From Floridanema aerugineum (GTDB lineage: Bacteria > Cyanobacteriota > Cyanobacteriia > Cyanobacteriales > Aerosakkonemataceae), in the NCBI RefSeq assembly GCF_041929345.1, contig NZ_JBHFNQ010000220.1, positions 17,033 to 81,032 on the forward strand: 64,000 nucleotides of DNA, written 5' to 3'. Shown in pieces: positions 26,138-34,068 of this stretch. Under the pieces are notes generated by a model that ran no database searches, was not told the origin of the DNA, and was given only the letters and a program-made list of their open reading frames with translations. Position numbers and translations under genes: made by a program. Position 1 is the stretch's first letter, and each line of letters starts with the position of its first letter.

Positions 26138-26309
26138 GAAAACCTCCGATTAATGTCTATGTTCTACCAAATTTCCGCAAACTCATACTCAGTCTTTTTC
26201 ATAAGAAGATGCCTATACCCGATCGAACAAAATACATACGTAATACATTTTACACGATCTCTGCTGGCACAGGAGAGTCTGGTAAGTAGGTAGATCTAAA
26301 TAAAGTAAA

Positions 26310-26500
26310 ACAAAGGCGGGCAGGAATCCCCCCCCCCAAAAATTACAAAATTAATTTTGGGTGGGCAACCAGCCCCCCCCCAAGCAAAAAAAAATAAGAA
26401 TAAAAATAATTAAAAAAATTGGGGGGATGTATCCCCCCCCAAAAAATTTTAATTTTTTTGTGGGGGGTGGTCATCCCCCCCGCCCCGAAGCAGAAAATAA
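26310..26500 (+). repeat. GC-homopolymer palindrome tract in an otherwise gene-free gap
   Basis: Within the 483-base gap 26138-26620 there are four blocks in which a G-rich motif (GGCGGGCA, GGGTGGGCA, GGGGGGATG, GGGGGGTGG) is followed within about 10 bases by a run of 7-10 C. They are separated by AT-rich spacers of 30-50 bases. Each block can fold as a short G-C stem. The blocks may be degenerate copies of one hairpin element. Homopolymer lengths here are likely error-prone in assembly. Confidence 0.7.
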
Positions 26501-26680
26501 TAGGAATAAAGATAGTCATAATTGAGGATAAAAAAGTATGATAATGCTACGCATCGCTACGCGATCGCACCTAATTTTTGGTAGGTTTTCAGTTGTGCGA
26601 TCGTACCTAATTTGTAGTAGTCTAAATTCTATGCCACAATTGAGGAAACAGCTATTTACCCAACAACCAGACAAGCACTG

Positions 26681-26851
26681 ATGTGCTTCATACTTTGCCA
26701 ATCATTATCCGACTTGCACCAAGATATCCACCTATTTCGGTTTAATGTAGAAATAGGAGAAGTATATATTTTGGCAGGCGCAAATGATGAGATTGAAATT
26801 ATCGTACCCCAAAATGGAGCTTGGAGGTTTTTAGATGAAACCCAACTTTGA
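26681..26851 (+). CDS. DUF6888-like small protein (copy 1)
   Basis: From the ATG at 26681 the frame encodes 56 residues: MCFILCQSLSDLHQDIHLFR, then GEVYILAGANDEIEI and NGAWRFLDETQL. Homology as I recall it begins about ten residues earlier (YPTTRQALMC), where the frame is open back to 26621 but holds no ATG, GTG or TTG, so a non-standard ATT start near 26639/26654 is possible. The 3' end overlaps the DUF6887 start by 17 bases and contains its ribosome site GGAGG, so the two are translationally coupled. Function unknown; small paired genes suggest a toxin-antitoxin-like or regulatory pair. Confidence 0.65.
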   Translation: MCFILCQSLSDLHQDIHLFRFNVEIGEVYILAGANDEIEIIVPQNGAWRFLDETQL

Positions 26852-27080
26852 AAATATGAGTAAAGCAGAACTAAAAGCATATATTCTCGCACATCGCAAT
26901 GATAATGAAGCAATTCATGCTTTGTTTAGTCGCCGCACTCCTGACTCAGAAGCAACAATTTACCCATGTATGTTTACGGAAGAAGGTTTGCCAATTGAAG
27001 AAAATATCCGCATAGGAAAAGAAGCAATTCGGCAGCGAGTGGAAGCAGAAAATAATCGGAAGAAAGATAGTCATAGTTGA
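26835..27080 (+). CDS. DUF6887-like small protein (copy 1)
   Basis: The 81-residue protein reads MKPNFENMSKAELKAYILAH in its first 20 residues, then R-x-D-x-EAI, SRRTPDSEATIYPCMFTEEG and a helical, charged tail. The conserved start M-x-x-ELxAYxLxHR identifies it with the genes at 27367 and 46921 and the broken gene at 2191. GGAGG lies 7 bases before the ATG, inside the DUF6888 gene. Function unknown. Confidence 0.8.
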   Translation: MKPNFENMSKAELKAYILAHRNDNEAIHALFSRRTPDSEATIYPCMFTEEGLPIEENIRIGKEAIRQRVEAENNRKKDSHS

Positions 27081-27212
27081 GGAGAAAAAAGTGCAAACCT
27101 GCCTAATTTTTGGTATGTTTTAAGTTGTGCGATCGTACCTAATTTGTAGTAGTCTAAATTCTATGCCACAATTGAGGAAACAACCATCTACCCAACAACC
27201 AAACAAGCACTG

Positions 27213-27383
27213 ATGTGCTTAATCCTTTGCCAGTCATTTTCTAACTTACAGCGAGATATCCAAATCTTTCGGTTTAACCCAGAACCAGAAAAAGGATATG
27301 TATTTATTATGGCAGGCGAAGAACTGCAAATTCTTGTATTTGGCGATGGCAATTGGAGGTTTATAAATGAAACCGAACTTTAA
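27213..27383 (+). CDS. DUF6888-like small protein (copy 2)
   Basis: The 56-residue reading from the ATG at 27213 is MCLILCQSFSNLQRDIQIFR then FNPEPEKGYVFIMAGEELQI and FGDGNWRFINETEL. It parallels copy 1 with many substitutions, mostly conservative, so both copies appear to be under selection. The same start problem applies: the preceding TIYPTTKQAL is conserved between copies yet has no usual start codon. Confidence 0.65.
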   Translation: MCLILCQSFSNLQRDIQIFRFNPEPEKGYVFIMAGEELQILVFGDGNWRFINETEL

Positions 27384-27612
27384 AGAAATGTCCACAAAAG
27401 ATCTAAGAGCATATCTTCTCGCACATCGAGACGATTTGGAAGCTTTAGATACGCTAGTTAGTCGCCGCACTCCCGACTCAGAAGCAACAATTTACCCATG
27501 TATGTTTACCGAAGAAGGTTTGCCAATTGAAGAAAATATTCGCATAGCAGAAGAAGCAATTCGTCAGCGAGTGGAGGCAGAAAATAATAGGAAAAAAGAT
27601 AGTCATAGTTGA
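27367..27612 (+). CDS. DUF6887-like small protein (copy 2)
   Basis: The 81-residue protein differs from copy 1 mainly in its first 40 residues (MKPNFKEMSTKDLRAYLLAH, then RDDLEALDTLV). The last 35 residues are nearly identical between copies, including at the DNA level, which suggests gene conversion of the 3' half. GGAGG precedes the ATG by 6 bases within the DUF6888 gene. Confidence 0.8.
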   Translation: MKPNFKEMSTKDLRAYLLAHRDDLEALDTLVSRRTPDSEATIYPCMFTEEGLPIEENIRIAEEAIRQRVEAENNRKKDSHS

Positions 27613-27699
27613 AGAGAAAAAGTGCGATAATGCTACGCATCGCACTAATAATCCCACAGTTTTACTCATTGTGCGATCGCCATCTCCACAACTACCTCT

Positions 27700-28383
27700 T
27701 TACAACGTATTCGGATCGATTCCCCTCTCCTCTAACTTAGCTAAAAGATCCTGAAGTTGTTGTTGACTTTCTCTGGCTATTTCTTCCGGCGTTTTATATC
27801 TATTCCCATTCTCGTCATACCAATACAACCACTCCCGCGTAAAAGCTTGATAAGTTCCCCTTTCCCTACCAATTCCCAAACCAATTTCCGGCATCCAAAT
27901 TATATCGCCAGATTGTAAAACATATTCACCATTAACTAAGCGGTGAACTTCTAAACGTTGACGACGGCGACGTTGGCGGGTTGGCGCATAAACAATGTAA
28001 TACAAAACACCCATTTGGGCATAATCAAATTTTTTCTGTTCGTATTCAGCATTGTAAGTTTTAGAAACAATTTCCAATACCAAAGAAGGAACTACACCAT
28101 CTTCATCCCAAAGCACATAGCACAACCTTCCCTGTTCCCCAACGAAACGTTCTACCCCCAAACTTAAAAAACCATCAGGGACGATCGCAGGTTTAGCCAA
28201 ATCATAATAAACTCCCATATTAATCCCAAAAAACCAATCCTCGCGATTTTGCCAAATCAAAGCCAAAACCGCAGACAACAAACTGGGAATCAAAACTTGC
28301 AATTCATTATCCACAGGCGTATCATCCGAACTGGGTAACTCTTCCGAAGATGGCAAGCAATCTAACCGATTGTACTTCAACAT
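27700..28383 (-). CDS. Uma2 family (DUF820) protein with C-terminal extension
   Basis: The 227-residue protein belongs to the longer Uma2 subgroup: IVPDGFLSLGVER, SLVLEIVSKTYNAEYEQKKFDYAQMGVLYYIVYAP and LQSGDIIWMPEIGLGIG carry the core Asp, Glu and Lys positions. The C-terminus has the typical TPEEIARESQQQLQDLLAKL helix and RGIDPNTL end. Function unknown. The gene is divergent from glgC. Confidence 0.9.
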   Translation of the reverse strand: MLKYNRLDCLPSSEELPSSDDTPVDNELQVLIPSLLSAVLALIWQNREDWFFGINMGVYYDLAKPAIVPDGFLSLGVERFVGEQGRLCYVLWDEDGVVPSLVLEIVSKTYNAEYEQKKFDYAQMGVLYYIVYAPTRQRRRRQRLEVHRLVNGEYVLQSGDIIWMPEIGLGIGRERGTYQAFTREWLYWYDENGNRYKTPEEIARESQQQLQDLLAKLEERGIDPNTL

Positions 28384-28592
28384 AATTACCTCAAATTAAT
28401 CTTTGGCAAAAGTGCGATAAATATTGCGATCGACATATCAATCACTAAAATAGAACATATTTCTGCCCCCCTGCCCCCTTTCCGCCTGTGGGTAGAACCA
28501 AAAAATCGACAGTTCCTCCTTTTCCCTCTTGCCAACTGTTCCCCACAGTCGGACACTGGACTTGGGAACGTTCGGCAGTGAGAGGTTTTTTT

Positions 28593-29882
28593 GTGAAAAG
28601 AGTTTTATCGATCATTCTCGGTGGTGGCGCAGGTACTCGCCTTTACCCCCTAACCAAACTACGCGCCAAGCCAGCAGTACCCTTAGCAGGGAAATATCGC
28701 CTGATTGATATTCCCGTGAGTAACTGCATCAACTCAGAACTTTACAAAATTTACGTCCTGACTCAATTTAACTCTGCATCACTCAACCGTCATATTGCCC
28801 GCGCATACAACTTTGCTGGCTTCACTGATGGGTTTGTGGAAGTACTAGCTGCCCAGCAAACACCCGAAAACCCCAACTGGTTCCAAGGTACTGCTGACGC
28901 AGTTCGCCAATATATGTGGCTGTTCAAAGAGTGGGACATTGATGAATATTTAATCCTTTCGGGAGATCACCTCTACCGGATGGACTATCGTTTGTTCGTG
29001 CAACGTCACCGAGAAACCAACGCCGATATCACCATCTCCGTTGTGCCGATGGACGAGAAACGCGCCTCGGACTTCGGGTTAATGAAAATTAACGATAACG
29101 GTAGGGTAGTTGACTTTAGCGAAAAACCCAAAGGTGAAGCCCTCAAACAAATGCAGGTAGACACCACCATTTTGGGACTGACAGGAGAAGAAGCCCAGAA
29201 AATGCCTTACATTGCTTCTATGGGCATTTATGTCTTCAAAAAAGATGTCCTGTTGGATCTGCTCAACTCATACCCGGATAGTACAGACTTCGGTAAAGAA
29301 ATCATCCCCGCATCGTCGAAAAACCACAACATTCAAGCCTACCTATTTGACGGTTACTGGGAAGATATTGGAACAATTGAAGCCTTCTACGATGCTAATT
29401 TAGCTTTGACAAGGCAACCCCGTCCGCCCTTTAGCTTCTACGATGAAACTGCCCCCATTTACACTCGCGCCCGTTACTTACCACCAACAAAATTATTAGA
29501 TTGCCAAGTGACAGAATCAATGATTGGAGAAGGCTGCATTATTAAAAATTGCCGGATCAATCATTCAGTGTTGGGAGTGCGAAGCCGTGTAGAAGCAGGT
29601 TGTTTAGTAGAAGACTCCCTATTGATGGGGGCAGACTTCTATCAACCCTTTAGCGAAAGGTCAACTAGTTGCGATCACCGTGAAGTCCCATTAGGCATTG
29701 GTGCAAATACGACAATTCGGCGTGCGATCGTTGACAAAAATGCCCGCATCGGTTGTGATGTTCAAATTATTAACAAAGATAATGTACAAGAAGCCGAACG
29801 CGAAAACCTCGGATTCTACATCCGTAGCGGCATCGTCGTTGTCTTGAAAAATGCCGTTATTCCCGATGGCACAATCATTTAG
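28593..29882 (+). CDS. glgC: glucose-1-phosphate adenylyltransferase (ADP-glucose pyrophosphorylase)
   Basis: The protein makes ADP-glucose from ATP and glucose-1-phosphate, the committed step of glycogen synthesis, and is allosterically controlled by 3-phosphoglycerate in cyanobacteria. From the GTG at 28593 it is 429 residues, the usual cyanobacterial length, starting VKRVLSIILGGGAGTRLYPL. It has KPAVPLAGKYRLIDIPVSNC, SGDHLYRMDY, FSEKPKGEAL and a C-terminal left-handed beta-helix ending NAVIPDGTII. The longer frame from 28488 runs through low-complexity sequence and is rejected. The 209-base upstream gap holds C-rich low-complexity sequence. Confidence 0.97.
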   Translation: MKRVLSIILGGGAGTRLYPLTKLRAKPAVPLAGKYRLIDIPVSNCINSELYKIYVLTQFNSASLNRHIARAYNFAGFTDGFVEVLAAQQTPENPNWFQGTADAVRQYMWLFKEWDIDEYLILSGDHLYRMDYRLFVQRHRETNADITISVVPMDEKRASDFGLMKINDNGRVVDFSEKPKGEALKQMQVDTTILGLTGEEAQKMPYIASMGIYVFKKDVLLDLLNSYPDSTDFGKEIIPASSKNHNIQAYLFDGYWEDIGTIEAFYDANLALTRQPRPPFSFYDETAPIYTRARYLPPTKLLDCQVTESMIGEGCIIKNCRINHSVLGVRSRVEAGCLVEDSLLMGADFYQPFSERSTSCDHREVPLGIGANTTIRRAIVDKNARIGCDVQIINKDNVQEAERENLGFYIRSGIVVVLKNAVIPDGTII

Positions 29883-29884
29883 TG

Positions 29885-29925
29885 ATTAGTCATTGGTCAT
29901 TGGTCATTGGTCATTGGTCATTGGT
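29885..29925 (+). repeat. short tandem repeat (TCATTGG)n
   Basis: About five copies of a CATTGGT heptamer follow the glgC stop. Similar TCATTAG repeats lie between groES and groEL (42139-42163), so this is a recurrent low-complexity filler in this genome. Confidence 0.8.
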
Positions 29926-29942
29926 GAAGAGGTTAAACATTT

Positions 29943-30011
29943 AGACCTCTCCAATAACTCTTGTGGGGTAGGCATCCTGCCTGCCTTATATATTCTTTTT
30001 TGGAGAGGTCT
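29943..30011 (+). repeat. 69-bp inverted-repeat element
   Basis: Arms AGACCTCTCCAA and TTGGAGAGGTCT surround CTTGTGGGGTAGGCATCCTG, which is the reverse complement of the core of the element at 8232 (ATC in place of CTC in that arm). The core alone, CTTGTGGGGTGGGCATCTTG, recurs after groEL at 43900. Confidence 0.8.
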
Positions 30012-30047
30012 AATGACAAATAACCAATGACAATTGACAATTGACCA

Positions 30048-30545
30048 ATGACTAAACTAATTCTTTTGATCGGGCTTCCTGGTAGCGGTAAATCCACCCT
30101 AGCCCAAAAGCTAATCGCGGAAACACCCCAAAGTTTGTTAATTTCAACAGACACTATTCGGGGTCAACTGTTTGGAGATGAAGCTATCCAGGGCCCTTGG
30201 TTACTCGTTTGGCGAGAGTTAGAACGACAGCTGCAACAAGCCGCAAGAGCCATTGCCCAAGGACAAGCCACCCTTGCCATTTACGATGCTACCAATGCCG
30301 CCCGTCGCCAACGCAAAGAAGCGATCGCCCTTTGTCGCGAAACAGGCTTTACTCAGATTACCGGATTATGGTTCGATACCCCCATTTGGCTTTGCCTTTC
30401 CCGTAACCGTCGTCGTCAGCGTCGAGTCCCCGAAGAAGTCATTTTCCGAATGTCTCGTCAACTACGCGATGCGCCCCCAGCTTTGGTCGATGGATTCGAT
30501 CGCCTAATTCGCTACCATCTCGACGAGTTCATAATTGTGGAATAA
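30048..30545 (+). CDS. AAA/P-loop kinase-like protein
   Basis: The 165-residue protein is a small P-loop NTPase: Walker A GLPGSGKST (about residues 8-16), ISTDTIRGQLFGDE, LAIYDATNAARRQRKEAIAL and a C-terminal LRDAPPALVDGFDRL. This is the outline of the polynucleotide-kinase/zeta-like small-molecule kinases; the substrate is unknown. It follows glgC with a 165-base gap filled by repeats, so co-transcription is uncertain. Confidence 0.85.
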   Translation: MTKLILLIGLPGSGKSTLAQKLIAETPQSLLISTDTIRGQLFGDEAIQGPWLLVWRELERQLQQAARAIAQGQATLAIYDATNAARRQRKEAIALCRETGFTQITGLWFDTPIWLCLSRNRRRQRRVPEEVIFRMSRQLRDAPPALVDGFDRLIRYHLDEFIIVE

Positions 30546-30768
30546 CCGTACCAAACCGAACTTGCAGTCATAATCTATTTAAATGCACAATGAAAATGAG
30601 TCGATGTATACACCTATTCCTGACCATTTTTTATTATCACTGAATGCTCGAACAATACTTAACCGGAAAGTCTAAAATTAAAAAACTCTCCCGCAAAAAA
30701 TCATCTTCAGCACATAATAAATCAAGACAAAATTACCACTAATATTTACTTTATAGGAGACAAACTAA

Positions 30769-31812
30769 ATGGCTACTACTGACTTTAAAGACTATTATGC
30801 CGTCCTGGGAGTGACTAAAACCGCTAGCGCCGACGAAATCAAAAAAGTTTATCGTCGCCTAGCACGTAAATATCACCCAGACATGAACCCTGGCAACAAA
30901 CAAGCCGAAGCCAGTTTCAAAGAAGTTACCGAAGCCTACGAAGTCCTTTCCGACCCCGATAAACGCAAAAAATACGACCAATTCGGTCAATACTGGAAAC
31001 AAGCTGACCAAGCATGGTCTGGTGCTGGTGGCGCAGGCGCACCCGGAGTCGATTTTAACGGCTTTGACTTCAGTCAGTACGGTAGTTTTGACGAATTCAT
31101 TAACGAATTATTAGGTCGCTACAACACAGGAACAGGAACAGGAACAGGTACTGGTGCTAGACGTTCCACTAATCGCGGTTACGGCTATCGCACCAGCCCA
31201 GGTGGGCCAAGTGGCTTTGGTGGCGGCGGTTTTAGCGGCTTTGATGGCTTTGATAATCAAACATCAAATGCAGGCGCTGCTGATAGAGAAGCTAACCTCA
31301 GTCTCACTTTTTCCGAAGCATTTCACGGCGTACAAAAGCGTTTAGATTTAGGTACAGAAGTAGTAGATGCGCGAATTCCCGCAGGTGCTAAAAAAGGCAC
31401 TCGAATTCGTTTGAAAGGTAAAGGTTCTTTCAATTCTTTAAATCAACAACGTGGTGATTTGTACCTGAATGTAGAACTGCAACCGCACAATTTCTTCCAA
31501 TTTGATGGCGATAATTTAGTTTGTGAAGTGCCCATTACTCCCGATGAAGCTGTTTTAGGAGCACAAATAGAAGTACCGACTCCAGATGGTTCGGTTACAG
31601 TTAATGTTCCCGCTGGTATCCGTTCCGGTCAATCCCTGCGACTCAAGGGAAAAGGTTGGCCTAATCCTAAAGGTGGACGCAGCGATTTAATGGTGAAAAT
31701 CTCCATAGTTCCACCCAAGGAACTTAGTCAAACTGAACGGGAATATTATGAAAAAATTCGGGCCGATCGCACTTTCAATCCCCGCAATAACCTCAAACAA
31801 ATCAAATTGTAA
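30769..31812 (+). CDS. DnaJ-family co-chaperone, CbpA-type (J domain plus C-terminal domains)
   Basis: The 347-residue protein has a J domain (residues 5-70) with YRRLARKYHPDMNPG carrying the HPD motif, a Gly/Phe-rich region (about 80-165) that includes a Thr-Gly repeat, and two C-terminal substrate-binding beta domains (IPAGAKKGTRIRLKGKG, VPAGIRSGQSLRLKGKG). The zinc-finger domain of true DnaJ is missing, so it is the type II/CbpA form. It would stimulate a DnaK partner that is not encoded in this window. AGGAG stands 9 bases before the start. The 223-base upstream gap holds no clear gene. Confidence 0.93.
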   Translation: MATTDFKDYYAVLGVTKTASADEIKKVYRRLARKYHPDMNPGNKQAEASFKEVTEAYEVLSDPDKRKKYDQFGQYWKQADQAWSGAGGAGAPGVDFNGFDFSQYGSFDEFINELLGRYNTGTGTGTGTGARRSTNRGYGYRTSPGGPSGFGGGGFSGFDGFDNQTSNAGAADREANLSLTFSEAFHGVQKRLDLGTEVVDARIPAGAKKGTRIRLKGKGSFNSLNQQRGDLYLNVELQPHNFFQFDGDNLVCEVPITPDEAVLGAQIEVPTPDGSVTVNVPAGIRSGQSLRLKGKGWPNPKGGRSDLMVKISIVPPKELSQTEREYYEKIRADRTFNPRNNLKQIKL

Positions 31813-31820
31813 TTAAGTAA

Positions 31821-31883
31821 GTTCGTAGTAGCGACTTTAGTCGTATATTCTCACCTAAAAGGACTAAAGTCCTCACAACGAAC
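31821..31883 (+). repeat. 63-bp inverted-repeat element
   Basis: GTTCGTAGTAGCGACTTTAG at the left is mirrored, with a few mismatches, by GACTAAAGTCCTCACAACGAAC at the right (positions 31862-31883). It lies between the converging dnaJ-like and LysE genes and may serve both as a hairpin end. Confidence 0.75.
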
Positions 31884-31888
31884 CCGGA

Positions 31889-32512
31889 TTAGGTTTTTAT
31901 GATTAAAAATACTCCAACAGCAATCATGACACAGCCAGCAATAATGTTTAATAATTTGGTTATTTTGCCACTAATCAGCAATCTAGCTCTATTCGCCATG
32001 AAAGCATAAACAAGTTTTACACCGCCTACGGCTAGAGTGGCGATCGCAATAATAATACCAGTATCAAACCAAGAAACCTGAGAAAGATCGACAAAAGCCG
32101 GAAAAAAGCCTAAATAAAATAACGTCGCCTTTTGATCGCCCAATGTAATAAACAACCCAGTCAAAAAACTCGACAGCAAAGAGGATTTAACCACCTCCTC
32201 TGTCTCCATATTCTTTGCTTTTGACTTAAATAGCGCGATTCCCAATAATATAAGATACACGCCACCCAGGTATTTTATGAGTACAAAGAAGCTACCCATC
32301 GTTTCCGCAAGAAACGACAAACCCAAAATAGCTATGATTATGAAAATTATGTCACCCAGTACTATTCCGAGAGTGGTGAAAACACCATGAATAAACCCAG
32401 ATGTAGCCGATCTTGTCGAGACAGCCAGAACACTCACACTGGGAATAGCAGCCAGAACCACCATCCCACCGAATAGTGCCACAATGCTGCTTAATGTCAT
32501 ACTGGTTTGCAT
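31889..32512 (-). CDS. LysE/RhtB family amino-acid exporter-like protein
   Basis: The 207-residue protein is highly hydrophobic with about six membrane segments. It has PSVSVLAVSTRSATSGFIHG in the first loop, in the position of the P-G-P motif of the LysE family, KYLGGVYLILLGIALFKSKA in the middle and SGKITKLLNIIAGCVMIAVG at the end, all typical. The family exports amino acids and related compounds; the substrate is unknown. It lies 15 bases downstream of the peroxiredoxin-like gene on the same strand, so the two may be co-transcribed. Confidence 0.88.
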   Translation of the reverse strand: MQTSMTLSSIVALFGGMVVLAAIPSVSVLAVSTRSATSGFIHGVFTTLGIVLGDIIFIIIAILGLSFLAETMGSFFVLIKYLGGVYLILLGIALFKSKAKNMETEEVVKSSLLSSFLTGLFITLGDQKATLFYLGFFPAFVDLSQVSWFDTGIIIAIATLAVGGVKLVYAFMANRARLLISGKITKLLNIIAGCVMIAVGVFLIIKT

Positions 32513-32527
32513 AACCGTACCAATTGT

Positions 32528-33061
32528 TTAAATTGCTGCTAATAATTGCTCAACTGAAGCATTAGGCGATAAAAAAGAAAACAGATGTTTGTAAACCAAC
32601 TTACCTTGCTTATCTAACACAAATTGCGCTGGCAAAGGCGCACCTAACGCTTGACCAACCTGATATTCTCGAAACACCCAACAACTCGGATCGCTCAATA
32701 ACGGCATTTTTAAACCCAAATCTGTAACAACTTTTTCACTTTGTTGTTTGTCTGTACTGGTAATCATTAAAACTTCTACCCCTTTGCTAGAAAACAGTTC
32801 GTAATTTTCATTCATTGCCAAAATGTGGGGATAGCACAGCGGACAGTATTGTTTTTCGGTGAAAATTCGAGTGAAATCTAAAATAACAGGCTGTTTACCT
32901 CTAAAAATTGATAATTTTACTGGCTGACTATTGGTGATATCTAGCAGTTCAAAATCTTTAGTAACTACACCTAATCGTAGTTCATTATGCGCTGGAATGG
33001 GCAAAAAGTTACGGAAGAAACGCTCATTTATTAAACCGCTAAAATCAGTCGAAGTCAGCAT
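32528..33061 (-). CDS. peroxiredoxin-like (AhpC/TSA) protein
   Basis: The 177-residue protein has a thioredoxin fold with LSIFRGKQPVILDFTR, then QYCPLCYPHI at the peroxidatic site, where Cys-Pro-Leu-Cys replaces the usual T-x-x-C of peroxiredoxins, and GAPLPAQFVLDKQGKLVYKH. CxxC at this place resembles thioredoxin or the redoxin AhpC2-like groups. It likely reduces peroxides or disulfides in the cytoplasm; there is no signal peptide. It is the first gene of a probable pair with the LysE-type gene. Confidence 0.85.
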   Translation of the reverse strand: MLTSTDFSGLINERFFRNFLPIPAHNELRLGVVTKDFELLDITNSQPVKLSIFRGKQPVILDFTRIFTEKQYCPLCYPHILAMNENYELFSSKGVEVLMITSTDKQQSEKVVTDLGLKMPLLSDPSCWVFREYQVGQALGAPLPAQFVLDKQGKLVYKHLFSFLSPNASVEQLLAAI

Positions 33062-33176
33062 AATTAAATTGTAAACTCACTACCTTCAAATTAATATAAC
33101 CCCAACATTACAAGCTGACAATTGCAGTTGCAGCGTTGGGGTTAACAATTTTAGGACTTACGTAGCTGGCACAATC

Positions 33177-33241
33177 GTCCTGTGCGTCAGAGCTAAAATC
33201 TTTAAATTAATCGAGGTTTTAGTTTTTCTGACTCACAGGAC
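33177..33241 (+). repeat. 65-bp inverted-repeat element
   Basis: Arms GTCCTGTGCGTCAGA and TCTGACTCACAGGAC (one mismatch) enclose an AT-rich centre with a second inverted pair (CTAAAATC/GGTTTTAG). It shares GTGCGTCAGA with the GTAGGGTGCGTCAGA elements and is of the same size, so it is probably a relative. It lies just downstream of the 2-Cys peroxiredoxin gene. Confidence 0.75.
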
Positions 33242-33261
33242 AAAAAGCTATTTGCTCTAAA

Positions 33262-33873
33262 TTAAACAGCGGAAAAGTAAACTTTGGACTTGACAGGATC
33301 GGGAGTCATGGTTTTTTCACCTGGTTGCCAACCAGCGGGACAAACTTCATCAGGGTGAGTTTGGACGTATTGAATTGCCTTGAGAGTCCGCAAAGTTTCG
33401 TCAACGCTGCGACCAAAAGACAGGTTGTTGATGGTGGCGTGTTGAATTACACCGTCTTTGTCGATGATGAACAGACCGCGCAAAGCTACGCCTGCTTCTG
33501 GATCGAGGACGTTGTAAGCAGCGCTGATGTCTTTTTTGATGTCGGAAACTAAAGGATAAGTCAGATCGCCTAAACCACCAGATTTGCGATCGGTCTGAAT
33601 CCAAGCTAAGTGGGAAAATTCGCTGTCTACCGAAACGCCCAGAATTTCTGTGTTGATGGATTTGAATTCTTCTTCTCGATCGCTAAATGCTGTAATCTCA
33701 GTTGGGCAAACAAAAGTAAAGTCCAACGGATAGAAGAACAACACTACATACTTACCACGATAGTCTGACAGCTTGATTGTCTTGAATTCTTGATCGACTA
33801 CAGCTGTTGCAGTAAAGTCAGGCGCAGTTTGACCAACACGCAGACATCCTTCTGATGCGTAACTTAGGGGCAT
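33262..33873 (-). CDS. typical 2-Cys peroxiredoxin
   Basis: The 203-residue protein reduces hydrogen peroxide and alkyl peroxides with thioredoxin. The peroxidatic Cys is in FYPLDFTFVCPTEITAFSDR (about residue 56) and the resolving Cys in EVCPAGWQPG (about residue 178). The C-terminus keeps a tail of the kind linked with sensitivity to over-oxidation, ending VKSKVYFSAV. Length and motifs match the main cyanobacterial/chloroplast enzyme. AAGGAG precedes the start. It is divergent from the debranching-type gene. Confidence 0.96.
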   Translation of the reverse strand: MPLSYASEGCLRVGQTAPDFTATAVVDQEFKTIKLSDYRGKYVVLFFYPLDFTFVCPTEITAFSDREEEFKSINTEILGVSVDSEFSHLAWIQTDRKSGGLGDLTYPLVSDIKKDISAAYNVLDPEAGVALRGLFIIDKDGVIQHATINNLSFGRSVDETLRTLKAIQYVQTHPDEVCPAGWQPGEKTMTPDPVKSKVYFSAV

Positions 33874-34068
33874 GAACTTTTCTCCTTACAAATTATGCTT
33901 CAACTTGTGCTCTTCTTGTAGGTAATGTAGTAAAGACGGGGTTTACCTGAAGTTTTTTCGGTTGACGAACATTTTCGTTAAACCCGCCTCGTCTTACCCT
34001 TGGGGCAACTACTGTTTATTTACGAACTGTAACAACTATATCATACTCATAACGATTTTGAGTAAACA

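Larger units (their letters stand above)
26487..27612 (+). repeat. tandem duplication carrying DUF6888-DUF6887 pairs
   Basis: A unit of roughly 550 bases is present twice. Marker phrases recur: AGCAGAAAATAAT then AGATAGTCATA (26490, 27047, 27584), GTGCGATCGTACCTAATTTG (26595, 27126), CTATGCCACAATTGAGGAAA (about 26630, 27161) and TTTACCCATGTATGTTTAC in both genes. The first of the three gene 3' ends (26487-26540) has no gene in front of it, only the GC tract, so an older third copy has been lost. Confidence 0.75.

Noticed and set aside
28488..28592. Longer N-terminus for GlgC
   Set aside because: Low-complexity, not GlgC-like; the GTG at 28593 gives the family length of 429 residues.
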